Shown piece after piece: positions 16,294 through 24,027 of a stretch of DNA of 44,847 bases (its first letter is position 1; the number at the start of each line of letters is the position of its first letter). The notes under the pieces are model-generated. The model did no database searches, was not told the DNA's origin, and was given only the letters and a program-made list of their open reading frames with translations. A program made the translations under genes and the position numbers. The DNA is from Verrucomicrobiaceae bacterium UBA2429 (GTDB lineage: Bacteria; Verrucomicrobiota; Verrucomicrobiia; Verrucomicrobiales; Verrucomicrobiaceae): positions 28,774-73,620 of the forward strand of contig DDQZ01000018.1 in NCBI GenBank assembly GCA_002343505.1, written 5' to 3'.

Positions 16294-16321
16294 CATGCCT
16301 CCGCGCGACCCACGACGCCCC

Positions 16322-16406
16322 GTAGAGGAAAACGTCAGTTTTCCCCGGCTTGGGAAGTGCGCGCCCCCCACGTTACCCATCCGGGAAGTCTCACGACTTC
16401 CTCTAC
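16322..16406. repeat. Double-hairpin interspersed repeat, copy B
   Basis: Same arms and first hairpin as copy A; the second hairpin reads GGAAGTC-TCAC-GACTTCC, so one loop base differs. The middle is shorter and diverged. The outer flanks GCCCC and GGGGC extend the pairing. Confidence 0.85.
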
Positions 16407-16581
16407 GCGGGGCGCGCCCCGCGCCTTCACGCTTGCATGCGGTGCCGTGGGGGCCGCACCTTCGCCTCCATGCGTTTGCCAGGCTCCTTGCTCCGAGCGG
16501 CTTGTCATCGCTCGGATCAGTCCACCGTTTCGATTGATTCACAGTGGACTAGGAAAATCATGCTCACAAAACGCCTGGCAG

Positions 16582-16800
16582 GAATGGCACTCAGTTAAGG
16601 CGCTGAATCGTGGCGGAATGACGATTCGCAGGCCGGGTGTGGCTTTAGCCCGCCCGGCTGTGCACGCACCTCCGGCATGGGATTCACGCGCCAAAAGCCG
16701 GGCGGTCCGGCGGTGAGGGCTTGTTGAGTTCAGGGGCGCGATTCTTCGCCGGACACACCCGGCCTACGGCACCGCTCCTTGTCTTAACTGAGTGCCATTC
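16582..16800. mobile_element. MITE-like element 2 (219 bp) with 11-bp target duplication
   Basis: The termini are a perfect 18-base inverted repeat: GAATGGCACTCAGTTAAG (16582-16599) and its complement (16783-16800). Immediately outside both ends is the direct repeat ACGCCTGGCAG (16571-16581 and 16801-16811). Inside are an inverted pair GGCCGGGTGTG / CACACCCGGCC and the GTGGCTTTAGCC core shared with element 1. It has no gene, so a transposase would have to act in trans. Confidence 0.75.
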
Positions 16801-16911
16801 ACGCCTGGCAGCTATTATAGCCCGCTCATCCCTGCATGAAGTCTCCCTTTGGGTGCATGTTTTGGAATTGGTGATTGCCGAACGGGCGGGGGTTTCATAC
16901 CATGACCCCTC

Positions 16912-17616
16912 ATGAAAATCTCATCTCCACTTCAGGCGGCCATCATGACGGCTCTGGCCTTGACGATCGGGAACCAGGCTCTGGGGCAGCGACCCGTTTT
17001 CGTTCCGGATGACAGATACCCCGTCGCGCAGCGCCAGTCCTATCTCCTCCAGGAGGTGGAGTGCCTGCAGAGCACCACGCGCACACTGCATCAGGCCTTT
17101 GTCTCCTATTGCAAGCGCTACAAGGTTGCCGCCGCCAGTCCGGACGGGCAGCTCATGCGCGCGCTGGTGGACCTGCAGTTGGACGTGAGCCGCCTGGCGA
17201 GCCAGATCCGCGCGCACACTGGCAATGCCAGCATCCCCCTGGGTGAAGCCTACCGCTCCTTTCACATGGCGGAGTATGCCTCCAGAGACTCGCAGTTGAT
17301 GGCGGTGCAGGCGGGTTTCATTCGCAGCATGTTTCCTTATTTTCGGGACATTGACCAGCATCTCAGCGAGATCGGCCGGCTTGGCTACCGCAACCCCATG
17401 CTCCGGCCCCTGGAGATGGATGGCCGGTCCTATGGCAGCCGCGGTTCTGGAGTGCAGGAGCGCCACTTTGAGCTGCCTCCGCTCGTCCTGCCTCAGCCGA
17501 TACCATCAGGCCCGGTTCCGCCGCGGCCGGATCGTGGCCGGGATCCTTATGAGAGAGAGGACAAGCTCGACTTGGGGGATGTGCTGAAGCAACTCTTCCG
17601 AGGCAGGCTGAATTAA
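16912..17616 (+). CDS. Exported hypothetical protein
   Basis: 234 residues, not recognised. A signal peptide (KISSPLQAAIMTALALTIGNQALGQ-type, cleavage near residue 26) is followed by a helical region (about 40-160, with QSYLLQEVECLQSTTRTLHQ and LMRALVDLQLDVSRLASQI, likely coiled helices) and a Pro-rich tail ending DLGDVLKQLFRGRLN. Probably periplasmic. Its stop codon abuts the crossover end of the reversed attC-like site at 17617-17704, so the last residues may have been shaped by that insertion. Upstream lies the repeat-rich region. Confidence 0.75.
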   Translation: MKISSPLQAAIMTALALTIGNQALGQRPVFVPDDRYPVAQRQSYLLQEVECLQSTTRTLHQAFVSYCKRYKVAAASPDGQLMRALVDLQLDVSRLASQIRAHTGNASIPLGEAYRSFHMAEYASRDSQLMAVQAGFIRSMFPYFRDIDQHLSEIGRLGYRNPMLRPLEMDGRSYGSRGSGVQERHFELPPLVLPQPIPSGPVPPRPDRGRDPYEREDKLDLGDVLKQLFRGRLN

Positions 17617-17704
17617 GGTCTCGGATCAGGCGAAGGCGAGCGCATGACGTTGCTGACACGTCAGTCAGCCTTCAGGCCGTTGCCTGCATCCATTTTGTTC
17701 GGAT
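17617..17704 (-). repeat. Lone degenerate attC-like site, reverse orientation
   Basis: Read on the minus strand it has the same architecture and much of the wording of the four attC sites at 27-29 kb: CCGAACAAAATGGATGCAGG and then CAACGGC on the left, GTGTCAGCAACGTC in the middle, GCCTGATCCGAG on the right, including the unpaired G in the left arm. The 3' crossover triplet GTT is CTT here, so it may be inactive. It abuts the stop of the gene at 16912-17616. Confidence 0.75.
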
Positions 17705-17915
17705 CGCCGGCAGGAGATCACTGGGTCAGTTCAATCTTCAAGTTGCTGCTCGTGTGCAAAACGCCGCAAAACGCCAGGCAGCTATTTCAGCGTTTCATGG
17801 ACGAGACTTGCTGCCGTGCTTGACGGATGCGGGGCATTTTCAGCAAATCTCCAGAAACTCTTGTCATCGTGGAGGGCCGCCGCGTATGGTTGCGTTCTTT
17901 GAATTTGTGATTGGC

Positions 17916-19385
17916 ATGAAATTTCCCCTCCTCCCCCTGGCCGCATTGGCCGCCGTTTTTCTTCCAGCCGCGCTGCGCGGCCAGGCGATTGATCTGAGCA
18001 CGGATGAATGGGAGGGCGTGGTCAACATTGACTGCTCGGTGCTCATCCCCGACTACCGCGAGCCGTGGAACGCGGGGCAGCCCTCCGGCGGCTCGGGCAC
18101 GGGCTTCCTGATCGGCAAAAACCGCTTCCTCACCAACGCGCATGTGGTCAGCAACGCCACCAAGCTGGTGCTGCGCACCTCCAACGACCCGCGTCCGCAC
18201 CCGGCGCGGATCGTCCACATCGCCCACGACTGCGATTTGGCGATCCTGGAGGCGGAGGACGGCGAGCCTTTTGAGAAGCTCAAGCCGCTCTCCATCGGCG
18301 GCCTGCCGAAGCTGAACACGGAGGTCATCGCCATTGGCTACCCCATCGGCGGGGACCGCATCTCGGTGACGCGCGGCGTGGTCTCGCGCATTGACTTCCG
18401 CCCCTACAGCCACACGCAGGTGGACTCGCACCTGGCCATCCAGGTGGACGCGGCCATCAACCCCGGCAACTCGGGCGGTCCGGTGATGCAGGATGGCAAA
18501 GTGGTCGGCGTGGCTTTCCAGGGCTTCAGCGGGCGGGTGGCGCAGAACGTGGGCTACATCATCCCGGTGCCGGTCATCGAGCGCTTCCTCAAGGACGTGG
18601 AGGACGGCAAATACGACCACTATGTGGACTTCGCGGTGAGTGACTTCGCCATTGAGAACATCGCGCAGCGCAAGGCCCTGGGCCTTGTGGACAACACGGG
18701 CGTGATGATCGCCGACGTGGAGCCCGCCGGCAGCGCGGGCGGCATTTTGCAGCGAGGGGATGTGCTGCTCTCCATCAACGGCAACCCGGTCTTCAACAAC
18801 GGCCTCATCCGCATGGAGGGGGAGATGGTGAACATGAACGAGGTGGTGGAGCGCAAGTTCGCCGGGGACGTGCTCGATCTCGTGATCCTGCGCGGCGGCA
18901 AGAGGCAGGAAACGAAGGTCGCACTCAAACGCTTCGATCCCTATGTGCGGCTGGGCGAGCAGTACAACCAGCGCCCGCGCTACATCGTCTATGCCGGCCT
19001 GGTCTTCCAGCCGATGGACAAGAGCCTGATGGACAGCCACCAGATCAACGACTCCACCGCCAGCTACATCTTTGACAACTTCCTCACCGAGAAGCTCTAT
19101 GTGGAGCGGCCCGAGCCGGTCATCCTCACCAGCATCCTGGCAGACGAGGTGAACACCCACCTCAGCCCCTACGCGCACAGCGTGGTGGATGAGATCAACG
19201 GCATGAAAATCCGCACCCTCAAGGACGTGCGCGAGGCGCTCTCGAAGGAGGAGAGGTTCGTCGTCATCAAGCTGCTGGAAAAAGGCCGCCCGCTCGTGCT
19301 GCGGCGTGACCTGGCCGAGACCGCGCACCCGCGCATCATGCAGACCTACAGCATCCGCGACGACGCCTACCTCGGCCTCGAATAA
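17916..19385 (+). CDS. HtrA/Deg-type trypsin-like serine protease with PDZ domain
   Basis: 489-residue exported protease. The signal peptide begins MKFPLLPLAALAAVFLPAAL; the frame stays open upstream to 17754 but that piece precedes the signal. The catalytic triad is complete: His76 in FLTNAHVV, Asp107 in DCDLAILE and Ser186 in NPGNSGGPV. A PDZ domain follows (GVMIADVEPAGSAGGILQRGDVLLSING), then a second PDZ-like region of the Deg5/DegP-plant type (LFQPMDKSL-like, later VVDEINGMKIRTLKDV). Likely periplasmic protein quality control. It is 36 bases upstream of a paralogue that lacks the triad. Confidence 0.93.
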   Translation: MKFPLLPLAALAAVFLPAALRGQAIDLSTDEWEGVVNIDCSVLIPDYREPWNAGQPSGGSGTGFLIGKNRFLTNAHVVSNATKLVLRTSNDPRPHPARIVHIAHDCDLAILEAEDGEPFEKLKPLSIGGLPKLNTEVIAIGYPIGGDRISVTRGVVSRIDFRPYSHTQVDSHLAIQVDAAINPGNSGGPVMQDGKVVGVAFQGFSGRVAQNVGYIIPVPVIERFLKDVEDGKYDHYVDFAVSDFAIENIAQRKALGLVDNTGVMIADVEPAGSAGGILQRGDVLLSINGNPVFNNGLIRMEGEMVNMNEVVERKFAGDVLDLVILRGGKRQETKVALKRFDPYVRLGEQYNQRPRYIVYAGLVFQPMDKSLMDSHQINDSTASYIFDNFLTEKLYVERPEPVILTSILADEVNTHLSPYAHSVVDEINGMKIRTLKDVREALSKEERFVVIKLLEKGRPLVLRRDLAETAHPRIMQTYSIRDDAYLGLE

Positions 19386-19421
19386 CCCCGCCCGCATTTC
19401 CACCCCGCGCCCCTTTTCGCC

Positions 19422-21038
19422 ATGAAGCCGATCTTTCTCACCGCCCTCCTCGCCCTGGCCGTCTGCCTCCGCGCCCCGGCGCAGGACGCGCCGCAGACTC
19501 CCGCGCCGAAGCGCCCGGCTGGCAAGTCCGCGCCCCCCTCTCCAGGCCAGCTACCGTTTGGCCCCGCCAAACCGTTGGGAGCCATCGTGCCGCCGGCGGG
19601 GCTCCCCGGCATGGCTCCCGTCATCCAGACCAGCGCCCTGCTGAAGGTGAACGTCACCTACCAGTCCCACAGCCAGCGCATCCCCTGGCAGAAGGAGTCC
19701 CCCGGCAGCCGTCGCGGCCTGGGCGTGGTGCTCGCGGGCAACCGCGTGCTGGTCACCGGCCAGATGGTCGGTGACGCCACCTACATCGAGCTGGAGCTGC
19801 CCGAGAGCGGGCAGAAGCTGCCCGCCAAAGTCGAGGCGGTGGATTATGAGGCGAATCTCGCCCTGCTCGCCCCGGCCTCGCCGGAGAAGGAGGCCGCCTT
19901 TTTCGCCGGGCTGAAGCCCATGTCGGTGGACACCTCCGCCCGCATTGGCGACGCGCTCAATGTCTGGCAGACCGGCCGCGTGGGCGAGCTCATCGTCACC
20001 CCCATGCGCGTGGGCAAGGTGATGACCCAGAGTTATGCGGTGCCCAATGCCAGCTTCCTGGTCTATGAGGCGCAGGGCATCATCCGCAGCGAGGCGAACA
20101 GCTTCACCCTGCCCGTGGTCAAAGGCGGCCGCCTCGCCGGCCTGCTGCTGCGCTACGACTCGAAGAACCAGGTGGCCACCATCCTGCCCGCGCCCATCAT
20201 CGAGCACTTCCTCAAGGACGTGGCGAAGGCGCCTTATGAGGGCTTCCCCTCGCTGGGCGTCGAATTCCAGACCACTCTCGACGAGCAGTTCCGCGACTGG
20301 CTCGGCCTCGCGCCCGACCAGCCCGGTGTCTATATTAGCAAGGTGGTCAAAGGCGCCTCCGCCGACGCGGCGGGTGTCAAGAAGGGCGACATCATGCTTT
20401 CCATCAACGGCGCCCGCATTGACTCGCGCGGAGACTACGCCGATCCGCAATACGGCGCCCTGAGCATCAGCCATGTCGTGCGCGGACGCGCCTATGTCGG
20501 CGACGAGGTGGAGATCAAAGTCCTGCGCGATGGCGGGGAGTTGACGCTCAAAAGCAAGCTCACCCGCAAGCTGCCGGAGGATTACCTGGTGCTGCCCTAC
20601 CTCTACGACAGGGGGGCGAAGTATGTGCTGCACGGCGGGCTGCTCTTCCAGGAGCTCACCCAGCCCTACCTCGGCTCCTTCGGGCGCGAGCAGCTCGGCG
20701 GCCCGCTGCTGCGCCTCTCGCGCGTGGCCTCCGACCCCGAACTCTTCGAGGAGGATGGCCGCAAGCGCGTGGTCTTCCTCAGCGCCGTGCTGCCCACGCC
20801 GACCACCCAGGGCTACGAGCGCCTCAGCGGCCAGGTGGTCACCACCGTCAACGGCGTGAAGATCACCGAGATCAAGGACCTGGCCGAAGCCTTCACCAAG
20901 CCCAAAGACGGCATCCACACCGTGGAGCTGCGCGAGTTTCCCTTCATCGTGCATCTCGACGCGGCCTCCGCCGAGCGGGACAACCTCCAGCTCATGAACG
21001 GCATGTTCCGCATCGGCAGCCTCAAGCGGCTGGAGTGA
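19422..21038 (+). CDS. Catalytically dead HtrA paralogue with PDZ domains
   Basis: 538 residues, exported (MKPIFLTALLALAVCLRAPAQ signal), aligning along its length with the upstream protease. At the catalytic positions His is Gln114 (VTGQMV against TNAHVV) and Asp is Asn145 (YEANLALLA against DCDLAILE); the spacing of 31 residues between them equals that in the active enzyme. Ser227 remains, but the oxyanion loop GNSGGP is ANSFTLP. The PDZ domain is well kept (GVYISKVVKGASADAAGVKKGDIMLSING-like), and a second PDZ-like part follows. It probably acts as a binding or regulatory partner of the active protease, a periplasmic chaperone or an adaptor. Confidence 0.88.
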   Translation: MKPIFLTALLALAVCLRAPAQDAPQTPAPKRPAGKSAPPSPGQLPFGPAKPLGAIVPPAGLPGMAPVIQTSALLKVNVTYQSHSQRIPWQKESPGSRRGLGVVLAGNRVLVTGQMVGDATYIELELPESGQKLPAKVEAVDYEANLALLAPASPEKEAAFFAGLKPMSVDTSARIGDALNVWQTGRVGELIVTPMRVGKVMTQSYAVPNASFLVYEAQGIIRSEANSFTLPVVKGGRLAGLLLRYDSKNQVATILPAPIIEHFLKDVAKAPYEGFPSLGVEFQTTLDEQFRDWLGLAPDQPGVYISKVVKGASADAAGVKKGDIMLSINGARIDSRGDYADPQYGALSISHVVRGRAYVGDEVEIKVLRDGGELTLKSKLTRKLPEDYLVLPYLYDRGAKYVLHGGLLFQELTQPYLGSFGREQLGGPLLRLSRVASDPELFEEDGRKRVVFLSAVLPTPTTQGYERLSGQVVTTVNGVKITEIKDLAEAFTKPKDGIHTVELREFPFIVHLDAASAERDNLQLMNGMFRIGSLKRLE

Positions 21039-22215
21039 GGCGGGCGCGGTCTTTTTCAGGCACTTGCGCCAGCGTCCCGCAGGGAATCGTCAGCATCGCG
21101 AAATGCGGCCCGACTCGCCGCGAGAGCGGCCCTTTCAGCACAAGTTCGCGCAGAAACACATCGCGCAGCCAGGACTGCGCGCGCCCCGTGCGCGTGCCGA
21201 GCCACATGCCCAGCGCCGCCCGCCTTATGGCGGCGTTGGCGGCGCGGCGGCGGCAGTGGTCATACGCTTCGAGCAAGGGCGGCGCGGGCTGGCCGCGCTG
21301 CTCGATGGCGAGCAGCGCCCCGGCGAGGAATTCGGCGTCCGCCCAGCCTGTGTTCATGCCCTGGCCGCCGATGGGACTCATCAGATGCGCCGCATCGCCG
21401 CAGAGAATGACACGCCCGTCGTGATACTGCCCGGCTTGCATCCAGCGCGGTGAGAAGGGGCTTTGGTTGTGCTGATCCCCGGCGGGCAGATCAAGCCCGG
21501 TTCGTTCGCGCACGATGCCGCTGATGAAGCCGCGTTCTGTCTCCAGCGCGGCCTGCGCTGTCTGCACAATCCAGCGGCGGCGGCCACCTGGCAGGGGAAA
21601 AGACTCCACCGCCCCCTCGTGCGTGAACCACAGATGAGCCTCATCACCGAGCGTGGTGCGGTCGGTGAAGTCGCCCATCAGAAAATGGCAGCCATAGGAC
21701 GCGCCCTTGCAGCGCATTTGGATCAGCTCGCGCACGCGGCTTCTGTGCCCGTCGCAACCGGCGAGCCAGCGGGCGGTCGAGCTGAACCCCTCGCCGCTCA
21801 GCGTCACCCCTTCGGCATCCTGCCCGATCCGGGTGACCTCAATGCCGCGATGCAGCTCCACATTCGGCATCGCGGCGATTTTTGACTCCAGCAGAGAGAG
21901 CGTCACCTGCTGCGGCAGCGAGAGAATGCAGCGATGCGCGCCCGGAATCTCGCGAAACGACGCGCAGCCGAGATACCCCGACCGCCCATGCACATGACAG
22001 TCACGGATCGGCACGCCCAGGCGGACAAACTCAGCATCGAGACCGAGGCGCGCGAGGATCTCCAGCGATGGCGGCGTGATGCCGATGGCCTGCGAATGCG
22101 TGAGCGGCCCGGCGCGCTTGTCCACGATGAGCACCCGCAGCCCGCCCTGCCCAAGCAGCCCCGCAAGCAGCAAACCGGCCGGCCCCGCGCCGACGATGGC
22201 GATGTCATGCTTCAT
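21022..22215 (-). CDS. FAD-dependent monooxygenase (PHBH/UbiH type)
   Basis: 397-residue group A flavoprotein hydroxylase that uses NAD(P)H and oxygen on an aromatic or polyketide substrate. It has the dinucleotide motif IVGAGPAGLLLAGLL at the start, the DG motif in WLAGCDGHRSRV and the GD motif in VILCGDAAHLMSPIGGQGMN. The ATG at 22215 overlaps the last codons of the type III polyketide synthase gene by 11 bases, so the pair is translationally coupled, and the monooxygenase most likely oxidises the synthase product. It ends 16 bases inside the 3' end of the convergent pseudo-protease gene. Confidence 0.92.
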   Translation of the reverse strand: MKHDIAIVGAGPAGLLLAGLLGQGGLRVLIVDKRAGPLTHSQAIGITPPSLEILARLGLDAEFVRLGVPIRDCHVHGRSGYLGCASFREIPGAHRCILSLPQQVTLSLLESKIAAMPNVELHRGIEVTRIGQDAEGVTLSGEGFSSTARWLAGCDGHRSRVRELIQMRCKGASYGCHFLMGDFTDRTTLGDEAHLWFTHEGAVESFPLPGGRRRWIVQTAQAALETERGFISGIVRERTGLDLPAGDQHNQSPFSPRWMQAGQYHDGRVILCGDAAHLMSPIGGQGMNTGWADAEFLAGALLAIEQRGQPAPPLLEAYDHCRRRAANAAIRRAALGMWLGTRTGRAQSWLRDVFLRELVLKGPLSRRVGPHFAMLTIPCGTLAQVPEKDRARLTPAA

Positions 22216-23368
22216 ATCCCGCCTCAGTCCGGTTTTCTTCGCGCGCCTGAGCCGGGGGCGCCGTGCAGCCCAGGCGCTCCAGCACGGCGGTCTCCACGGT
22301 GAGACCGGGGCCGAAGGCCAGCGCGCAGGTCGTCGCAGGCTCGCTCCCGGCCTGGTCCAGCAGCTCCTTGAGGACAAACAAAATGGTGGCGCTGCTCATG
22401 TTCCCGTAATCCCGAAGAACAGCGCGGGAGGCGTCCAGCGCGTCCGGCTTCAGGGCCAGGCTTTGCCCCACTTTGTCCAGAATGGCGCGCCCGCCGGGAT
22501 GCACGGCCCACTCATGAATCTGCTCAATGCTCACGCCCTGCCGCCGCAGCACACCGCCAAGGAGCGTGTGGATGCCGGCCCCGATGATGTCCGGCACATA
22601 GCTGGAGAGGACGATGTTGAAACCCGTGTCGCCGATGTCCCAGGCCATCTCCCGCTCGCTGGAGGCCATGAGCGCGGACTCGAAACCCTGCAGGCGGTAT
22701 GCGGCGGCGCGCGGCTGCGGCGCGCGCGCGCTGACGATGGCCGCCGCGGCGCCGTCGGCAAAGAGCGAGTTCGCGAGGATGGAGTCCGGCTCGTCATTCA
22801 CCTGCATGTGCAGCGTGCAGAGCTCCAGGCACACCACGAGCACCACGGCGCCGGCATCCGCCCCGCAAAACTGCGCCGCCATGCGCAGCGCGGGGAAGGC
22901 CGCGTAGCAGCCCATGAAGCCGAGCGTGTAGCGCTGCACGCTCTCCCGCAGGCCCAGCTCGCGGATGATGTGGTAGTCCGGCCCCGGATTCGCAAAGCCC
23001 GTGCATGAGGCGAACACGATGTGCGTGACATCCCGCGCGGTGAACCCCGGCGCGTCATTCAGCGCCTGCCGCGCCACGGCGACCGCCAGCTTGCGCGACT
23101 CGCGCGCGTAGCAGGCGTTGCGCGCGCCCGTTCCCGGCGGGATCAGCGCGCCGTCCTCCGCCGTGCGGTAAAGCGTCGCCTCGGCATCCGTGATGAAGTC
23201 TCCGCTGACGCTGTGGCGCGTCTCGATGCCGCTGCGGTTGTAAATGGCGTGGATGAGCCGCCGGGTCCTGGGGTTTCCAGCCCAGCCTTTCAGGCGGTCG
23301 CGCGTGCAAGCCTGGCCGTAGGCATGGCAGGGCGTCCGGGTGGCGATGTGGTGGATGTAGGCGGGCAT
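22205..23368 (-). CDS. Type III polyketide synthase
   Basis: 387-residue chalcone-synthase-like enzyme that extends an acyl-CoA starter with malonyl-CoA and cyclises the product. The catalytic triad is present: Cys154 in GFMGCYAAFP, His290 in WAVHPGGRA and Asn323 in YGNMSSA. The spacings resemble chalcone synthase (C164/H303/N336). The late GFGPG-type loop appears as AFGPGLTVET. It is the first gene of a two-gene minus-strand unit with the monooxygenase at 21022-22215. By analogy with bacterial PKS/monooxygenase pairs the product may be a quinone, pyrone or resorcinolic lipid; the sequence does not decide. Confidence 0.93.
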   Translation of the reverse strand: MPAYIHHIATRTPCHAYGQACTRDRLKGWAGNPRTRRLIHAIYNRSGIETRHSVSGDFITDAEATLYRTAEDGALIPPGTGARNACYARESRKLAVAVARQALNDAPGFTARDVTHIVFASCTGFANPGPDYHIIRELGLRESVQRYTLGFMGCYAAFPALRMAAQFCGADAGAVVLVVCLELCTLHMQVNDEPDSILANSLFADGAAAAIVSARAPQPRAAAYRLQGFESALMASSEREMAWDIGDTGFNIVLSSYVPDIIGAGIHTLLGGVLRRQGVSIEQIHEWAVHPGGRAILDKVGQSLALKPDALDASRAVLRDYGNMSSATILFVLKELLDQAGSEPATTCALAFGPGLTVETAVLERLGCTAPPAQAREENRTEAGYEA

Positions 23369-23414
23369 GGATTCCTGGATTGCGGGATCGAAAGCGCGAG
23401 CTTAAGCTGTGCCC

Positions 23415-23980
23415 ATGATTACGGTTTTAGAAAGCCCGGAAGCACGCCAAACCGTCCATCCCCTGAGCGTGGAGTTTTACCACGAGGCCGGCAGGCTCGG
23501 ACTCATCGGGGAGGATGTGGAGCTGCTGGAGGGCGTGCTTTTCAAAAAAATGCCAGAATCACCGCTGCACCAATCCCTGGTCCGCCTGTTGCAAAGACTG
23601 CTGGAATCTGTGATTCCCGCCGCCTGCTTCGTGGATCGCGAAAGCCCCGTCACCTGCGTCCGCTCCGAGCCGGAGCCGGACCTCGCCGTGTTCGCCGGCG
23701 CGCCGGAGGACTTCCGCCACGCGCATCCGGCCACGGCGGAGCTGGTCATCGAGATCGCCATCAACACACGCCAGCGTGATCTGGACAAAGCGGCGGTCTG
23801 CGCCGGGGCGGGTGGAAAGAATACTGGCTCATCGAGCCGGAGGCGGGAGCATCCGCGCGCTTCACGGAGCCTTCGGCGGAGGGTTATGGACGGCGGGATG
23901 ACTTTGCCGCCGGCGACGAGGCGGTGAGCACCGTGTTTCCCGGATTCCGCTTCCGCCTGGCCGGCTGGCTGGGGGCATGA
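23415..23980 (+). pseudogene. Uma2-family (DUF820) endonuclease-like gene, frameshifted
   Basis: The first part, MITVLESPEARQ to about DLDKAAVCAGAG, is a Uma2 domain: EPDLAVF and ELVIEIAINT form the PD-(D/E)xK-like core. After codon 133 or so (near 23813) the frame goes out. The downstream frame reads KEYWLIEPEAGASARF and ends GFRFRLAGWLGA at 23980, the expected Uma2 C-terminus. One missing base, in a place where GGTGTGAAAGAA would be expected, explains the break. A Tyr to Cys change just before (AAVCA) suggests decay and not only a read error. A sequencing error remains possible. Confidence 0.8.
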
Positions 23981-23982
23981 AA

Positions 23983-24008
23983 AGCCCGCGCCTCATGAGG
24001 CGCGGGCT
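23983..24008. terminator. Hairpin between convergent genes, probable terminator
   Basis: The halves AGCCCGCGCCTCA and TGAGGCGCGGGCT (23983-24008) make a perfect 26-base palindrome. Read on the minus strand the stem is followed by TTTT, so it would terminate the adenylate-forming enzyme gene; it may also block read-through from the plus-strand pseudogene. Confidence 0.75.
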
Positions 24009-24027
24009 GGTGTCACTGGCGCTTCGC

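Larger units (their letters stand above)
15847..16911. other. Repeat-rich intergenic region
   Basis: About 1.06 kb without a credible gene. It contains two copies of a GTAGAGG...CCTCTAC hairpin repeat (16049-16144, 16322-16406) and two MITE-like elements (16153-16293, 16582-16800). The short open frames here, including one on the minus strand at 16270-16542, are translations of these repeats. Confidence 0.6.

Noticed and set aside
16270..16542. Minus-strand frame of 90 codons
   Set aside because: Runs through the double-hairpin repeat and has no protein-like composition.
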